A DNA stretch of 45,697 bases from Phycisphaerales bacterium. GTDB taxonomy: Bacteria; Planctomycetota; Phycisphaerae; Phycisphaerales; SM1A02. A model generated the notes under the pieces. That model had not been told where the DNA came from. It saw nothing but the letters and a program-made list of their open reading frames with translations, and did no database searches. Location of the stretch: contig JAKVBT010000009.1 of assembly GCA_022446905.1 (NCBI GenBank), forward strand, positions 30,633 through 76,329, read 5' to 3'. Positions 1-7,281 of this stretch are shown piece by piece. A program made the translations under genes and the position numbers. How positions within the stretch are numbered: position 1 is the stretch's first letter; every line of letters starts with the position of its first letter.

Positions 1-327
1 TCGCTGACGATCATCGGTACAGCACTGGTCGATACGGGTTCCAAAGCGGATGAGGTCATCTTTGAGGAGTTCAAAGGAACCGGTAACAGTGAATTGCATC
101 TGACGCGCAAACTTGTCGAGAAGCGGATCTGGCCAGCCATTGATATTCCTGCTTCAGGAACGCGGCGCGAAGAACTGCTGCTTGATGACAAGGAATTGGA
201 TCTCGTTTCACGTCTCCGCAAGGTCGTCTCCGACATGAGTGTGGTGGAGGCCATGGAGTTGCTCAGAGGCCGACTTGGCAAGACAAACTCCAATGCAGAA
301 TTCCTCATGACGATGAATCTGGGTTGA
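1..327 (+). CDS. rho: Transcription termination factor Rho, C-terminal end (5' truncated)
   Basis: The reading frame is open from the first base and gives the last 108 residues of Rho, the hexameric RNA helicase that ends transcription of untranslated RNA. Visible family segments are the start [15 protein letters not shown], then [18 protein letters not shown], then KRIWPAID with SGTRREELL, matching the C-terminal part of the RecA-like motor domain including the R-loop region. The protein ends normally at a TGA. The RNA-binding domain and Walker motifs lie outside the window. The next gene starts 83 nt downstream on the same strand. Confidence 0.95.
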   Translation, partial: SLTIIGTALVDTGSKADEVIFEEFKGTGNSELHLTRKLVEKRIWPAIDIPASGTRREELLLDDKELDLVSRLRKVVSDMSVVEAMELLRGRLGKTNSNAEFLMTMNLG

Positions 328-410
328 TTGGAGGCCCATTCGGAGGCAGAAAGCATCCGAATAGCGGTTTCTTTCGTACGCTTATCTTGGACCCCGAACA
401 GGAGCATGCC

Positions 411-1556
411 GTGCCTCGACGCGTCCAATTTCGCCGAGCCTTCAGTCTGGTTGAGATGCTTGTGGTGCTTTCCATTCTTGGTCTGCTCCTAGGTATTGCA
501 GTCACCTCCCTCAGTGGTGTTGATGAAACCGAGCGGACCATGGAATCCAGAAATCATCTGCGGCAAATTGCCCAGTGGCTGGATGGGTATGCCGGCTCAC
601 ATAAGGACCAAGTGATTCCATCCCGGTTTGACTTTTATGACGAGCAGGGCGGCGGCCCAGGCGTCGTAGCTGGTGCCATGTACTTCCGTGACCTTGGGGA
701 TACGGATGCGTGGCTTCAGACCAACAACCCCTATATCCCCCCCACAGATCCTCGTGCTGACGGTGTCAGCCAAGGTTCATGGGCGGACATCATGTGGTGG
801 GATGCGGGCCTCACATCGAAGATGAATATTGAACCGCATCCGCAACCCGGCGGGCTCTCCGGTGGTGGTTCGACATGGGGATCGGATCAGTGGGCTGCTC
901 CACAGCGGTGGATGTATGAAGAAGGCAATGACGACGACTTCAGTAATCCACTGCGGTCAGCGGCAACCAATGTGCACAACTACCCGATGTTTCAGGCCAA
1001 CGGGCAAGGCACACTGGACAGTCTGGCCGCTCGTGGCAAGTCGGCGGAGCCACTGGACTTTGAAAGTCGACCCATCGGCATGCCCACGCCACGAGGAGGC
1101 AGCGCTTGGGAACGAGATCTGCCGGGGTTCTTTGCAGCCAACAACTTCTTTGATGCCCGTTCGATGCGGGATATCACTGGTGAAGACAGCGACTCGAGTG
1201 TGGATCGGATGATCACACACAGCCAGATACGGGCTCCGGATCGGTCGCTCTATCTGGTGGACTCTTTCCGGGGTGAGAGTATCGGCGGGAGTCCGCAACT
1301 GGACCGGCAGGATTACAGTGATCTCACTGAAGCGGCCTTCCATGTGAGCATGCCAGCGGACGATGGGGGTGCCCCTGCAACGCAGGAAATCGACTTCCGA
1401 TACAGCGGTCAGCAGCGCTGCCTCATTATGTACCTAGATGGTCATGTATCGACCGAGGCCAGATGGCGAACCTTCGAGGATCTCACAGGATCTGACGACA
1501 TCGTTGGCCGGGGGGTGCGGGTGATGGATTTGGACCTCCGCAGGCGGGCTCCATAG
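411..1556 (+). CDS. Prepilin-type N-terminal cleavage/methylation domain protein (pseudopilin-like)
   Basis: A 381-residue protein that starts with a short basic leader (MPRRVQFRRA) followed by FSLVEML and a hydrophobic helix, the class III signal recognised by prepilin peptidase; cleavage would fall between Ala10 and Phe11, with Glu at position +5 of the mature chain. Near the end is YLDGHVS, the DG-containing ending common in planctomycete pseudopilin-like proteins. The frame is open upstream to 324, but I place the start at GTG 411 because AGGAG at 400-404 lies 6 nt before it and the leader then has the right length. The body is rich in Gly, Asp and Trp and I recognise no catalytic domain. 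It may be a minor pseudopilin used by the pil/gsp system encoded at 20-25 kb, which is an inference. Confidence 0.8.
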   Translation: MPRRVQFRRAFSLVEMLVVLSILGLLLGIAVTSLSGVDETERTMESRNHLRQIAQWLDGYAGSHKDQVIPSRFDFYDEQGGGPGVVAGAMYFRDLGDTDAWLQTNNPYIPPTDPRADGVSQGSWADIMWWDAGLTSKMNIEPHPQPGGLSGGGSTWGSDQWAAPQRWMYEEGNDDDFSNPLRSAATNVHNYPMFQANGQGTLDSLAARGKSAEPLDFESRPIGMPTPRGGSAWERDLPGFFAANNFFDARSMRDITGEDSDSSVDRMITHSQIRAPDRSLYLVDSFRGESIGGSPQLDRQDYSDLTEAAFHVSMPADDGGAPATQEIDFRYSGQQRCLIMYLDGHVSTEARWRTFEDLTGSDDIVGRGVRVMDLDLRRRAP

Positions 1557-1636
1557 CCCGAGGGCCCCTTGAAGCCCTATGGGCGGGTGTAAATGCCGCC
1601 GATGACGAAATCGGCCAGGTCTCTGGGCCGCCCCCT

Positions 1637-1664
1637 TGTCAAGCAGCGGTGGGTCGGTACAATC
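1637..1664 (+). promoter_or_regulatory. Sigma70-type promoter for the tRNA-Thr/tuf operon
   Basis: TTGTCA at 1637-1642 and TACAAT at 1659-1664 are separated by 16 nt, close to the vegetative consensus. The predicted transcript starts near 1671, about 110 nt before tRNA-Thr. This is the only convincing signal in the 223-nt gap between the prepilin gene and the tRNA; the rest of the gap shows no gene that I can support. Confidence 0.6.
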
Positions 1665-1779
1665 TCTCCTTCCGTCCCTGTCTGGGGCGGTTTTTCTTCG
1701 CGTTCAGCACGATCGTGGAGATATGTGTTTTGAGTCAGGCCGAGGGCGGGACATTTCGACCTCGACACCAGTGATTTCC

Positions 1780-1851
1780 GCCACCGTAGCTCAGTGGTAG
1801 AGCACACCCTTGGTAAGGGTGAGGTCACGGGTTCAAGTCCCGTCGGTGGCT
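1780..1851 (+). tRNA. tRNA-Thr (anticodon GGT)
   Basis: A full cloverleaf can be drawn: acceptor GCCACCG pairs with CGGTGGC, the D stem is GCTC/GAGC, the anticodon stem CACCC/GGGTG encloses loop TTGGTAA with anticodon GGT, and the T stem ACGGG/CCCGT encloses TTCAAGT. The discriminator base is T and CCA is not encoded. GGT reads ACC, and perhaps ACU, threonine codons. Its position directly before tuf recalls the tRNA-tuf operons of other bacteria. Confidence 0.96.
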
Positions 1852-1931
1852 TGGCGTTTGAAGATGCTGCGGATGGTCCGTAGCGCATATGTGTGTCGAA
1901 TGGTTCGGCATGCATCACATCGATGGAATAT

Positions 1932-1964
1932 GGCCCAGGTATGGGCCCGAGCCCTACGGGGCTC
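1932..1964 (+). promoter_or_regulatory. Two tandem tetraloop hairpins in the tuf leader
   Basis: GGCCCA at 1932-1937 pairs with TGGGCC at 1942-1947 around loop GGTA. One base later GAGCCC at 1949-1954 pairs with GGGCTC at 1959-1964 around TACG, a UNCG-type tetraloop. They sit between tRNA-Thr and the tuf Shine-Dalgarno. Possible roles are protecting the tuf mRNA end after the tRNA is cut out, or regulation of tuf; neither is shown by sequence alone. Confidence 0.5.
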
Positions 1965-2045
1965 AAGTATTGCCGCGAGGCAGTGCGAGCCAAAGACGGG
2001 ACATGGACGCCCGGGTCGCATACCTCGAGCAGGAGAATCGCAGCG

Positions 2046-3239
2046 ATGGCGAAAGACACATTCGTTCGCAGCAAGCCGCACGTCAACGTAGGCACGATCG
2101 GCCACATCGATCACGGCAAGACCACCCTGACCGCGGCGATTACAACCCGTCAGTCGGCCAAGGGACTCGGCGATGCCCGTGCATTCGACGAGATCGACAA
2201 TGCCCCTGAAGAGAAGGCGCGTGGTATCACGATCGCGACCAGTCACCAGGAGTATGAGTCGGACGCCCGACACTATGCCCACGTCGACTGCCCCGGTCAC
2301 GCTGACTATGTCAAGAACATGATTACCGGTGCCGCTCAGATGGACGGTGCCATTCTGGTAGTGGCCGCCACTGACGGCCCGATGCCCCAGACCCGTGAGC
2401 ACATTCTGCTTGCCCGTCAGGTGGGCGTCCCCCGAATTTGCGTCTTCATGAACAAGTGCGACATGGTCGACGATGAAGAACTGCTTGAACTCGTCGAGAT
2501 GGAAGTACGTGAACTGCTTAGCCAGTATGACTTCCCCGGCGATGATATCCCGGTCATTCGTGGTTCAGCCCTGAAGGCGTTGGAGAGCGAAGGCAAAGAC
2601 GACGACGTCTGCAAGGCCATCGACGAGTTGATGGAGGCGCTGGATTCCTACATCCCCGAGCCAGAGCGTGAGGTCGACAAGGACTTCCTCATGGCCATCG
2701 AGGACGTGTTCTCGATCAAGGGTCGTGGCACGGTCGTCACCGGTCGTATCGAGACTGGTCAGGTCCACGTTGGTGATCCGATTGAAATCGTTGGTCTGAC
2801 CGAGGAGCCCACCAAGACGACCTGCACAGGCGTCGAGATGTTCAACAAGATCCTTGAAGATGCCCAGGCTGGCGACAATGTCGGCGCGCTTCTTCGCGGT
2901 GTTGAAAAGGACGACGTGGAGCGTGGTCAGGTGCTTGCCAAGCCCGGCAGCATTACTCCCCACACGAAGTTTGAATCAGAGGTCTATGTGTTGACCAAGG
3001 AAGAGGGTGGCCGTCATACGCCGTTCTTCTCCGGTTACAAGCCGCAGTTCTACTTCCGTACGACGGACGTGACTGGTGGTCTTGATCTGGTCGGTGCTGA
3101 GATGTGCATGCCTGGCGACAACATCAAGATGCTTGTCACCCTTGGCAAGTCCATCGCGATGACTGAGGGCCTGCGTTTCGCCGTTCGTGAAGGCGGCCGA
3201 ACTGTTGGTTCCGGCGTCGTGACCAAGATTCTCGAGTAG
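2046..3239 (+). CDS. tuf: Translation elongation factor Tu
   Basis: A 397-residue EF-Tu, the GTPase that delivers aminoacyl-tRNA to the ribosome. The G1 P-loop GHIDHGKT is at residues 19-26, followed by the G3 segment [13 protein letters not shown] and the G4 segment NKCDMVD, with GSALKALE after it; domains 2 and 3 follow with normal spacing ([12 protein letters not shown], then the C-terminal beta-barrel). The frame stays open 51 codons upstream, but the start is ATG 2046, giving [25 protein letters not shown] at 2031-2035 lies 10 nt before it. The gene is cotranscribed with tRNA-Thr upstream and is followed by a hairpin terminator that should reduce read-through into rpmG. Confidence 0.98.
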   Translation: MAKDTFVRSKPHVNVGTIGHIDHGKTTLTAAITTRQSAKGLGDARAFDEIDNAPEEKARGITIATSHQEYESDARHYAHVDCPGHADYVKNMITGAAQMDGAILVVAATDGPMPQTREHILLARQVGVPRICVFMNKCDMVDDEELLELVEMEVRELLSQYDFPGDDIPVIRGSALKALESEGKDDDVCKAIDELMEALDSYIPEPEREVDKDFLMAIEDVFSIKGRGTVVTGRIETGQVHVGDPIEIVGLTEEPTKTTCTGVEMFNKILEDAQAGDNVGALLRGVEKDDVERGQVLAKPGSITPHTKFESEVYVLTKEEGGRHTPFFSGYKPQFYFRTTDVTGGLDLVGAEMCMPGDNIKMLVTLGKSIAMTEGLRFAVREGGRTVGSGVVTKILE

Positions 3240-3244
3240 CACTT

Positions 3245-3275
3245 GGCGACCCGCTGAGGGTCGCCTTTGTTTGTC
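3245..3275 (+). terminator. Rho-independent terminator or attenuator after tuf
   Basis: GGCGACCC at 3245-3252 pairs perfectly with GGGTCGCC at 3258-3265 around GCTGA, followed by TTTGTTTGT. It lies 6 nt after the tuf stop. Because rpmG, secE and nusG follow without another clear promoter, it probably acts as a partial terminator that sets a high tuf to low rpmG/secE/nusG ratio. Confidence 0.75.
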
Positions 3276-3283
3276 GGTATTCC

Positions 3284-3313
3284 GTTCCCCCGTCGCTCTG
3301 GTGGCGGGGGAAC
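3284..3313 (+). promoter_or_regulatory. GC-rich hairpin before rpmG
   Basis: GTTCCCCCG at 3284-3292 pairs with CGGGGGAAC at 3305-3313, with two further possible inner pairs. There is no T-run after it, so it is not a standard terminator. It ends 25 nt before the rpmG start and could stabilise the processed rpmG mRNA 5' end or affect its translation. Confidence 0.45.
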
Positions 3314-3338
3314 ACACCGGCGAAAGGCAGGATGTGCC

Positions 3339-3518
3339 ATGGCCAAGAAGGCTGCTGATCGCGAATATGTTTGGCTCCAGTGCACGGAGTGTGGTGATCT
3401 CAACTACCGCACCAGCATTCGTGTGAAGGGCGGAATTGATGAGAAGGTGAAGGCTGGGATGAAGAAGTACAGCCCGCGGCTTCGCAAGCACACGCTGCAC
3501 AAGATCAAGAGGAAGTAG
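3339..3518 (+). CDS. rpmG: 50S ribosomal protein L33
   Basis: A 59-residue L33 of the large ribosomal subunit (MAKKAADREYVWLQCTEC...KKYSPRLRKHTLHK). The first Cys pair of the zinc-ribbon form is kept (QCTECG), but the second pair, usually KYCPxCRKHT, is KYSPRLRKHT, so Ser and Leu replace both cysteines. The protein can therefore not make a four-Cys zinc site on its own. The start ATG 3339 gives the usual MAKK N-terminus. It lies between tuf and tRNA-Trp as in other rpmG-secE-nusG clusters. Confidence 0.93.
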   Translation: MAKKAADREYVWLQCTECGDLNYRTSIRVKGGIDEKVKAGMKKYSPRLRKHTLHKIKRK

Positions 3519-3552
3519 GACTCCTCTCGGAGCCTTTGGGCTTCGAGACTCG

Positions 3553-3625
<73 letters not shown>

Positions 3626-3677
3626 TTTGGTTTAGGCCGGCGGCAGCCGGAAATACGGGTACGAATGGAGGCGGCAT

Positions 3678-4085
3678 ATGTCCGCGATTTACAAGGCAGG
3701 ACAGGGTTACTGGGTGAGACTGATGTCCGCCTACGGATTCGGGGCCATTGTTGCCTTGGGCTTGGTGTGGTTCTGGAAGGAAATGGACGGCGTGTCCATG
3801 TTCGGTCTTGAGCCGACCTACGTACGTGTCGGAGCGATGCTGATTGCTGCTGTGGTCTTTGGCTGGTTGGGCTGGATGATCATTGGAACTCGAAAGAAGA
3901 CGGTTGAGTTTTTGATTGCAACCGAAGGCGAGATGCGCAAAGTCAACTGGTCGAGCAAGCGCGAAATTGATCTTTCGACGCGTGCGGTCATCGGCCTGAC
4001 AATCATGACTGCGGCGTATTGCTGGGCGTTTGACATCGTGTTTGCGTCCATCTTTAGATGGATGACCGTGCTGCGAACCGGCTGA
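3678..4085 (+). CDS. secE: Protein translocase subunit SecE
   Basis: A 135-residue inner-membrane protein that clamps the SecY channel. Three hydrophobic segments are visible, at about residues 18-34, 51-69 and 103-126; the last follows the conserved cytosolic amphipathic helix VEFLIATEGEMRKVNWSSKREI, where most family members have W-P-S. GGAGG at 3667-3671 lies 6 nt before ATG 3678. The gene is followed 29 nt later by nusG in the standard order. It is longer than the minimal one-helix SecE and resembles the three-helix form. Confidence 0.92.
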   Translation: MSAIYKAGQGYWVRLMSAYGFGAIVALGLVWFWKEMDGVSMFGLEPTYVRVGAMLIAAVVFGWLGWMIIGTRKKTVEFLIATEGEMRKVNWSSKREIDLSTRAVIGLTIMTAAYCWAFDIVFASIFRWMTVLRTG

Positions 4086-4114
4086 GTTTGTGCCTGGAAG
4101 TGGGGAGTTGAATC

Positions 4115-4951
4115 ATGAATCCCGAAACTGAAGGAAGTGCTGAAATGGATTCCACGACACAGGAAGTGACGCCCGAGTCGTGCGCTGCTGGCGAGGCCGA
4201 TGAGCAGCCAGTGTCCGAGGCACCACCATTGACGCAGGCAAGTCCTGCTCAGGAAGAGGCAGTGCCAGTTGTCGAGACGGCCACGCCAGCAAAGTCGACG
4301 ACGATCGAGGGAGCTGGATTTGCAGTGTCTGCGCCACTGGATGATTCACAGGCCAGCGAAGAACAGTTCGATCCTGCCGTGGATATGCCTATGTATCGCA
4401 AGGGCATGGACTGGTTTGTGCTGCGCGTGGCTTCCAATAAGGAAAACTCGGTTCGCGATACGCTGCAACGCAAGGTTGAGATCGAAGAGCTGACTCATCG
4501 CATTGGTCGAATCATGGTGCCCACCGAGAAAACCCGAACACTCAAGGGTGGCAAGCAGAAGATCACTGAGATCAAGCTGTATCCCGGCTACATCTTTGTG
4601 GAGATGAAGCTTGAAGACGGCCGTATTCCGCAGGATGTTTTCTTCCTGATTAAAGAGACGACTGGTGTTGGTGACTTTGTGGGCACGGCCGGCCGGCCAA
4701 CGCCGATGTCACCAGGTGAAGTTGAGAAAATGCTCTTTGATTCGCGGATGCCTGAAGAAGAGCCTGAAATTAAACTCGAGTTCAGCCCGGGCGATGGTGT
4801 CACCATCAAGGAAGGCCCGTTCGAGAATTACGAAGGCACGATCGACGAGGTCATGCCTGACAAGGGCATGGTTCGCGTGCTGGTCACCATCTTTGGTCGC
4901 CAGGCTCCAATCGAACTGGAGTACTGGCAGGTCGAGAAGGCTGAGCAGTAG
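4115..4951 (+). CDS. nusG: Transcription termination/antitermination protein NusG with N-terminal extension
   Basis: A 278-residue NusG that binds RNA polymerase and couples it to Rho or the ribosome. The NGN domain starts at about residue 98 (MDWFVLRVASNKE) and includes RIMVPTEK and LYPGYIFVEM; the KOW domain, from about residue 225, has FSPGDGVTIKEGPF and ends with IFGRQAPIELEYWQVEKA. The first 95 or so residues are an acidic, Pro/Ala/Thr/Glu-rich stretch of low complexity with no counterpart in the roughly 180-residue E. coli protein. GGGGAG at 4102-4106 supports ATG 4115. The usual rplK is not found downstream. Confidence 0.95.
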   Translation: MNPETEGSAEMDSTTQEVTPESCAAGEADEQPVSEAPPLTQASPAQEEAVPVVETATPAKSTTIEGAGFAVSAPLDDSQASEEQFDPAVDMPMYRKGMDWFVLRVASNKENSVRDTLQRKVEIEELTHRIGRIMVPTEKTRTLKGGKQKITEIKLYPGYIFVEMKLEDGRIPQDVFFLIKETTGVGDFVGTAGRPTPMSPGEVEKMLFDSRMPEEEPEIKLEFSPGDGVTIKEGPFENYEGTIDEVMPDKGMVRVLVTIFGRQAPIELEYWQVEKAEQ

Positions 4952-5078
4952 TTCTATTGGCATTGTGGTGCTCACTGCCTGACCCTGTTCTTATCGAGCA
5001 CGGCTGCGGGGTCTGTACGCATGTGGCTGCCCCTTGGTGTCTGGCGGGTTGATCCAAACGCGCTTTCTAGCGGCTTGC

Positions 5079-5084
5079 TATGCT
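5079..5084 (+). promoter_or_regulatory. -10 element TATGCT for a leaderless start
   Basis: TGCTATGCT is an extended -10 form (TGN before the hexamer). The hexamer ends 7 nt before ATG 5092, placing the predicted transcript start at or next to the start codon. I see no Shine-Dalgarno, so this favours ATG 5092 over ATG 5080. Confidence 0.45.
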
Positions 5085-5091
5085 CGCGCCA

Positions 5092-6054
5092 ATGAGCATC
5101 TTGAGCACCATCATCGTCGGGGCGCTAGCAACCCCTGCCAACTTTTTAGCCGCGCCGCTATCTCTTGGGCAGGCCCAAGCATCAGGGGTAGCGCCAGTTG
5201 ATCAAGCTGTGGCCCCGATGGGGCAGTCGCAGGGCATGGCGTCTTCCGCATCAGTGCAGGCTGGATGGGTTTGGCAACTGAAGACCAGTCTCACAGACGG
5301 TGCTGGCGGGCGGTTCTCGATGAATCGGGGCCATGTCAATGCCAGTGCTCAACTGGCCTTGGCTTCGGATCTCGATCTATTGATTGGCGGTCGGTATCAG
5401 CGGGATAACTACAGTTGGGAAGACATCGCATCGCCCTGGACCTCCACCAATACAACACGATTCGAAGCCTCATTGAAGTGGAAGGCCAGTAGGCAACTTC
5501 AAGTCTTTGGAGGTGGCATGGCACGCTGGGCTGCTGAATCTGGGGCATCACTCAGTGATGGTTTTTCAGGTGGCGGTGCTATTGGAGCTGCGTGGGCGTT
5601 CAGCAAGGAACTTGTGCTTGGTGGCGGTGTCGGCATTCGATCGCGAATTCTCGATGATCCACTGTGGTTTCCGATCGTTGTCGTTGAGTGGCAGATCACT
5701 GAACGCTTGCGTCTTTCATCCCGGCTGACCAGTGGCTGGGCCAATCGCAGTGGTGCTGAGCTGATTTATGAACTCAGCGACAATCTGGATGTCGGCGTTG
5801 CGGCGGTCTATGACTATCAGCGGTTTCGTTTGTCGGATGATGCGCCGATTTCAGGGGGGGCGGGCACATCCGAAACGTTACCTGTTGCCGCCTTCATCTC
5901 GTACAACGTCAGCGAGCGATTCAGTTTGACTGCGTTTGCTGGCGCCACGGTGTACGGCCGGTTGACGGGGACGACCCAAGCTCGGAATGAGACATTCGCA
6001 TCAGACTTCGATCCTGCTCCAGTACTGGGTATTCAAGGGACGATTCGATTCTGA
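5092..6054 (+). CDS. Outer-membrane beta-barrel protein with signal peptide
   Basis: A 320-residue exported protein. The N-terminus (MSILSTIIVGALATPANFLAAP) is a signal peptide. The rest is a chain of alternating hydrophobic/polar strands rich in Gly, Ser, Tyr and Trp, such as DLDLLIGGRYQRDNYSW and LSSRLTSGWANRSGAEL, and it ends in GIQGTIRF with a terminal Phe, the usual end of outer-membrane barrels. It resembles the DUF6268-like barrel proteins of planctomycetes; the family assignment is from memory. Substrate or role is unknown. The start is set by the -10 element 7 nt upstream; ATG 5080 is an alternative that adds four residues. Confidence 0.7.
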   Translation: MSILSTIIVGALATPANFLAAPLSLGQAQASGVAPVDQAVAPMGQSQGMASSASVQAGWVWQLKTSLTDGAGGRFSMNRGHVNASAQLALASDLDLLIGGRYQRDNYSWEDIASPWTSTNTTRFEASLKWKASRQLQVFGGGMARWAAESGASLSDGFSGGGAIGAAWAFSKELVLGGGVGIRSRILDDPLWFPIVVVEWQITERLRLSSRLTSGWANRSGAELIYELSDNLDVGVAAVYDYQRFRLSDDAPISGGAGTSETLPVAAFISYNVSERFSLTAFAGATVYGRLTGTTQARNETFASDFDPAPVLGIQGTIRF

Positions 6055-6149
6055 GGTGCTCTTGGCAACATTGCTCACAGATCATGCGAGCCTGCTAGAT
6101 TGATGCCTGTTGGCTTGAGCCATGCTCTAGCCGGATTCACAGAACGCTT

Positions 6150-7112
6150 ATGCCAAGCACCTTCCAAGATGACTGGGAACGTCTCCGAGCCGAACTGGCG
6201 AAGGTCATTGTTGGCCAGGAGGATGTTGTCGAAGGTGTGCTGACCTGCTTGTTTGCTGGCGGCCACGCACTCTTGGAAGGTGTACCTGGACTTGGCAAGA
6301 CACTGCTGGTGCGCTCATTATCTGAGGCGCTGCACCTCGAGTTCTCACGGATTCAATTCACGCCAGACCTGATGCCAGCTGATGTGACTGGAACCACCGT
6401 TGTGGAAGAAGATGTAGATGGCCGACGGTTTGTTTTTCGCCCCGGCCCGATCTTTGCTCAAATTGTGCTCGCTGACGAGATCAATCGCGCTACTCCAAAG
6501 ACCCAGTCTGCAATGCTTGAAGCGATGCAGGAGCGTTCTGTGACAGTCGGCGGCGAGACACGCTCACTTGGCCCCCCATTTTTGGTGATGGCGACTCAAA
6601 ATCCAATTGAGCAGGAGGGGACCTATCCACTCCCAGAGGCGCAACTCGATCGCTTCCTCATGAAGATTCTCGTGCCATCCTGTGGTTTGGATGACCTCTG
6701 TGAAGTGCTCCGCCGGACGACAGCACGTGAGTCAGCATCTTTAGGGCAGGTGCTCGATGAGTCAGCCATTTTGAGTCGACAGCAGGAGGTTCGGGAAGTT
6801 GATATTCCCGACTCCATGCAGACCTGGGTGGCCAAACTGGTTCTGGCGACGCATGCTGGTCAGCAGCATGCGCCTCCGAGGGTTGATCGGTATATCCGGT
6901 TGGGGGCGTCTCCGCGTGGGGCTCAGGCCCTGGTGCTGGGGGCCAAGGTCACAGCGCTTCGGCATGGCCGGATGCAGGTCACAGCTGAGGATGTGCAGCG
7001 GGTTGCCTTTCCTGCCCTGAGGCATCGTCTAGTGATGAATTTTGAGGCGCAGGCTGACGGCATTGCCGCCGATGACCTCATTGCGGACATTCTGGAGACT
7101 GTTCCAGCCTGA
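6150..7112 (+). CDS. moxR: MoxR-type AAA+ ATPase
   Basis: A 320-residue AAA+ ATPase of the MoxR family, chaperone-like proteins that assist maturation of partner proteins. Walker A is EGVPGLGKTLL, Walker B is VLADEINRA, sensor 1 is MATQNPIEQEGTYPLPEAQLDRF, and the C-terminal lid has RYIRLGASPRGAQAL. All key residues are present. MoxR genes are normally followed by a DUF58 and a von Willebrand A protein; here a gene for a secreted protein follows after a 169-nt gap with its own promoter, so this copy is an orphan. No good Shine-Dalgarno is visible before ATG 6150; a TAGATT hexamer at 6096-6101 could be its -10. Confidence 0.92.
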   Translation: MPSTFQDDWERLRAELAKVIVGQEDVVEGVLTCLFAGGHALLEGVPGLGKTLLVRSLSEALHLEFSRIQFTPDLMPADVTGTTVVEEDVDGRRFVFRPGPIFAQIVLADEINRATPKTQSAMLEAMQERSVTVGGETRSLGPPFLVMATQNPIEQEGTYPLPEAQLDRFLMKILVPSCGLDDLCEVLRRTTARESASLGQVLDESAILSRQQEVREVDIPDSMQTWVAKLVLATHAGQQHAPPRVDRYIRLGASPRGAQALVLGAKVTALRHGRMQVTAEDVQRVAFPALRHRLVMNFEAQADGIAADDLIADILETVPA

Positions 7113-7185
7113 AACGGAGCCAAGTCCTCTTTTCGCCGTATCTTGGTGGGTTCGCAGACATCTGGATATCGCTGCTGCGTAGGTG

Positions 7186-7214
7186 TTGTCAGGAGGCTGC
7201 GGGTACGACATAAT
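7186..7214 (+). promoter_or_regulatory. Sigma70-type promoter for the FG-GAP/dockerin gene
   Basis: TTGTCA at 7186-7191 and CATAAT at 7209-7214 are separated by exactly 17 nt. The -35 is identical to that of the tuf operon promoter. The predicted leader is about 60 nt and ends with AGAGAG at 7268-7273, a Shine-Dalgarno 8 nt before the start at 7282. Confidence 0.6.
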
Positions 7215-7281
7215 CACCCGACTCGCCCCCTGATGTGGAGCGATCAGATTGGCTTGGCGAGGTGTTTAGAGAGATGATTCC

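Noticed and set aside
324-410. Upstream extension of the prepilin gene
   Set aside because: It would overlap the end of rho and put an extra 29 residues before the prepilin leader; the GTG at 411 has a good Shine-Dalgarno.
1893-2045. 51-codon N-terminal extension of EF-Tu
   Set aside because: It covers the hairpin leader and Shine-Dalgarno; EF-Tu starts at MAKDTF.
1577-2107. Long minus-strand reading frame across the tRNA-Thr region
   Set aside because: It runs antisense through tRNA-Thr and gives the well-known spurious peptide seen when tRNA genes are translated.
4968-5001. GTGCTC/GAGCAC inverted repeat after nusG as a terminator
   Set aside because: The loop is 22 nt and no T-run follows.
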